Origin: Verrucomicrobiales bacterium
GTDB taxonomy: Bacteria; Verrucomicrobiota; Verrucomicrobiia; Limisphaerales; UBA1096
Assembly (NCBI GenBank): GCA_011523195.1
Contig: WTHH01000063.1
Coordinates: forward strand, 1 to 5,449
Direction: 5' to 3'
DNA: 5,449 nt
Below the pieces are notes generated by a model that was not told where the DNA came from, made no database searches, and worked only from the letters and a program-made list of their open reading frames with translations. A program made the position numbers and the translations under genes. Positions 4,485 to 5,449 of the stretch are shown here, one piece after another; the stretch's first letter is position 1, and each line of letters starts with the position of its first letter.

Positions 4485-5423
4485 ATGCTGGACGACCGTC
4501 CATATATGCGACCGGGGGGACCGGGTTTTGGTTCGTCCCCAATGCAACAGCCGTGGTCCGGCTGGGCCATCCTGCTGACGATCAATGTGGTGGTGTTCAT
4601 CCTGCAGGTGATGATCGACCCGGGCAGTCTAGACAGTCGATTCGGTAATTCGCTTGTGGGTCAGTGGTTCGCGGTGGATTCCGAACAAATTTCATGGCTG
4701 CTGCCGATGCAGTTGATCACCTATCAGTTTTTTCACGGGAGCGTTTTCCACATCCTCGTTAACGCACTTGGTCTGTTTTTCATTGGGCGGGCACTGGAGC
4801 CGATTATCGGCCGCCGGGAGATCATTGGGCTGTATCTTGTCAGCGGGGTCATGGGGGCGTTTTTTCAACTGGCATTTGCCATGATTTTGCCAGCGCATTT
4901 TGCTGGACCTATGGTGGGCGCGAGTGGGGCAGTGTTCGGGTTCCTTGGCGTGCTTTCGCGGTTGTTTCCCCAGCGCGAGATGTTTCTGCTCCTGTTTTTT
5001 GTCCTGCCGGTTCGCTTGAAACTCAGCTGGATTTTCTGGGGGAGTTTCGCCATCGCAATCATATCCATTGTGATCGAGATTCGTTCCGAAGTAAGCGATA
5101 GGACGGCACACGGGGCGCATCTCGGCGGCCTATTGTTCGGCGCGTTTTACGTGGCCGTACTGGTGCGCAGCGGTGGCTTGATGCGGTTCCTGCCTGGCCT
5201 GCCGAAGGTGCGTTTCGTCTCGGGTGATTCAGCCAAGGGCACTGAGGTAAGGCAGCGCAGTGACTGGCGCAAGCCGAAGGTGGTCGATACGGATGAGGTG
5301 TCCGGTGAGGATTTTATCAGTCAGGAAGTCGATCCCATCCTCGACAAGATTTCCAAGCAAGGCATCCACAGCCTGACCGAGCGCGAGCGCAAGATACTCG
5401 AGAAGGCGCGGTCGAAAATGTGA
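4485..5423 (+). CDS. Rhomboid family intramembrane serine protease
   Basis: This gene encodes 312 residues from ATG 4485; GTG 4479 is an alternative start. After a Gly/Pro-rich cytoplasmic N-terminus, the first membrane segment covers about 27-44. The rhomboid core follows: HGSVFHILVNALGLFFIG (84-101, the H..xxHxxxN motif with Asn93 for the oxyanion hole), GRALE (101-105), GASGAVFG (145-152, nucleophile Ser147) and AHGAHLGGLLFG (208-219, catalytic His212). The Ser-His dyad is intact, so an active protease is expected, cleaving membrane proteins within the bilayer; no substrate can be named. About six membrane segments are visible. A soluble tail of about 80 residues ends with VDPILDKISKQGIHSLTERE and KILEKARSKM. 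This tail resembles the short C-terminal module (DUF6576-like, from memory) found on rhomboids of Bacteroidota and relatives. Thirteen bases separate it from the DUF1611 gene, so it is probably the third gene of the operon. It contains no intact palindrome copy. Confidence 0.92.
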   Translation: MLDDRPYMRPGGPGFGSSPMQQPWSGWAILLTINVVVFILQVMIDPGSLDSRFGNSLVGQWFAVDSEQISWLLPMQLITYQFFHGSVFHILVNALGLFFIGRALEPIIGRREIIGLYLVSGVMGAFFQLAFAMILPAHFAGPMVGASGAVFGFLGVLSRLFPQREMFLLLFFVLPVRLKLSWIFWGSFAIAIISIVIEIRSEVSDRTAHGAHLGGLLFGAFYVAVLVRSGGLMRFLPGLPKVRFVSGDSAKGTEVRQRSDWRKPKVVDTDEVSGEDFISQEVDPILDKISKQGIHSLTERERKILEKARSKM

Positions 5424-5425
5424 GC

Positions 5426-5449
5426 CGCTTGGCCAAGCGCTTGGCCAAG
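5426..5449. repeat. Tandem pair of the CGCTTGGCCAAG repeat after the rhomboid gene
   Basis: Two head-to-tail copies of the 12-base unit start two bases after the TGA and run to the window edge, where the array may continue. Bases 5428-5449 form a perfect 22-base palindrome centred on GCGC, able to fold into a stable hairpin in the 3' untranslated region. Whether a U-run follows cannot be seen, so a terminator role is open. Confidence 0.85.

Noticed and set aside
3758..4600. 280-residue minus-strand frame, and similar long antisense frames at 2052-2837, 3039-3401, 3338-3730 and 3496-4110
   Set aside because: These are GC-rich shadows of pyrC and the DUF1611 gene. They show no family motifs, are rich in Arg/His/Pro, and repeat LGQA only because the palindrome reads alike on both strands.
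2157..5449. CRISPR array or integron-like array built on the recurrent palindrome
   Set aside because: Spacing is irregular (about 80 to 1650 bp), several copies are inside coding sequence, and there are no spacers of even length, no cas genes and no integrase.

Overview
The window looks like a chromosomal segment from a GC-rich, free-living Gram-negative bacterium. Verrucomicrobiota, or a relative in the PVC group, is my best guess. That rests on the mix of gene families (a secreted sialidase-like protein with CxCC and CPVNG motifs, and a DUF1611 protein) and on intergenic repeats of a style I associate with that phylum. It is not based on any marker gene. By eye, the left part (1 to about 1900) is less GC-rich than the right part.

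Layout. Positions 2-124 carry what looks like the 3' end of a plus-strand gene that begins outside the window. About 470 bases without a gene follow (125-594), packed with short repeats: an inverted pair of a roughly 29-bp element, a 9-bp tandem repeat, a GC-rich hairpin, and intact and decayed copies of the palindrome described below. A minus-strand gene (595-1761) encodes a secreted sialidase-like beta-propeller protein. A minus-strand tRNA-Gly(TCC) with encoded CCA lies at 1909-1982. Only about 63 bp separate it from a divergent plus-strand operon of three tightly packed genes: pyrC (dihydroorotase, 2046-3404), a DUF1611 protein (3401-4471, ATGA overlap) and a rhomboid intramembrane protease (4485-5423). 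The short divergent spacer appears to hold a good tRNA promoter and a possible pyrC promoter whose start point would make the pyrC mRNA nearly leaderless.

The most unusual content is a dispersed palindrome, full form GCGCTTGGCCAAGCGC, core CTTGGCCAAG. The 12-mer CGCTTGGCCAAG occurs seven times in 5.4 kb where far less than one is expected. There is one copy in the left intergenic region, one inside pyrC, three inside the DUF1611 gene, and a tandem pair starting two bases after the rhomboid stop codon. The coding copies are read in frame as ALGQA/SLGQV or RLAKR and do not disrupt the proteins. Partly matching copies also occur. The pattern resembles the HIP1 octamer palindrome of cyanobacteria or the palindromic elements inside Rickettsia genes, but the sequence is different and I do not know it as a described element.

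Functionally, pyrC supplies the third step of pyrimidine synthesis. The DUF1611 protein belongs to a P-loop family linked to D-amino-acid (D-glutamate) metabolism. The rhomboid is a membrane protease. The three are likely co-transcribed, but no single shared pathway is evident.
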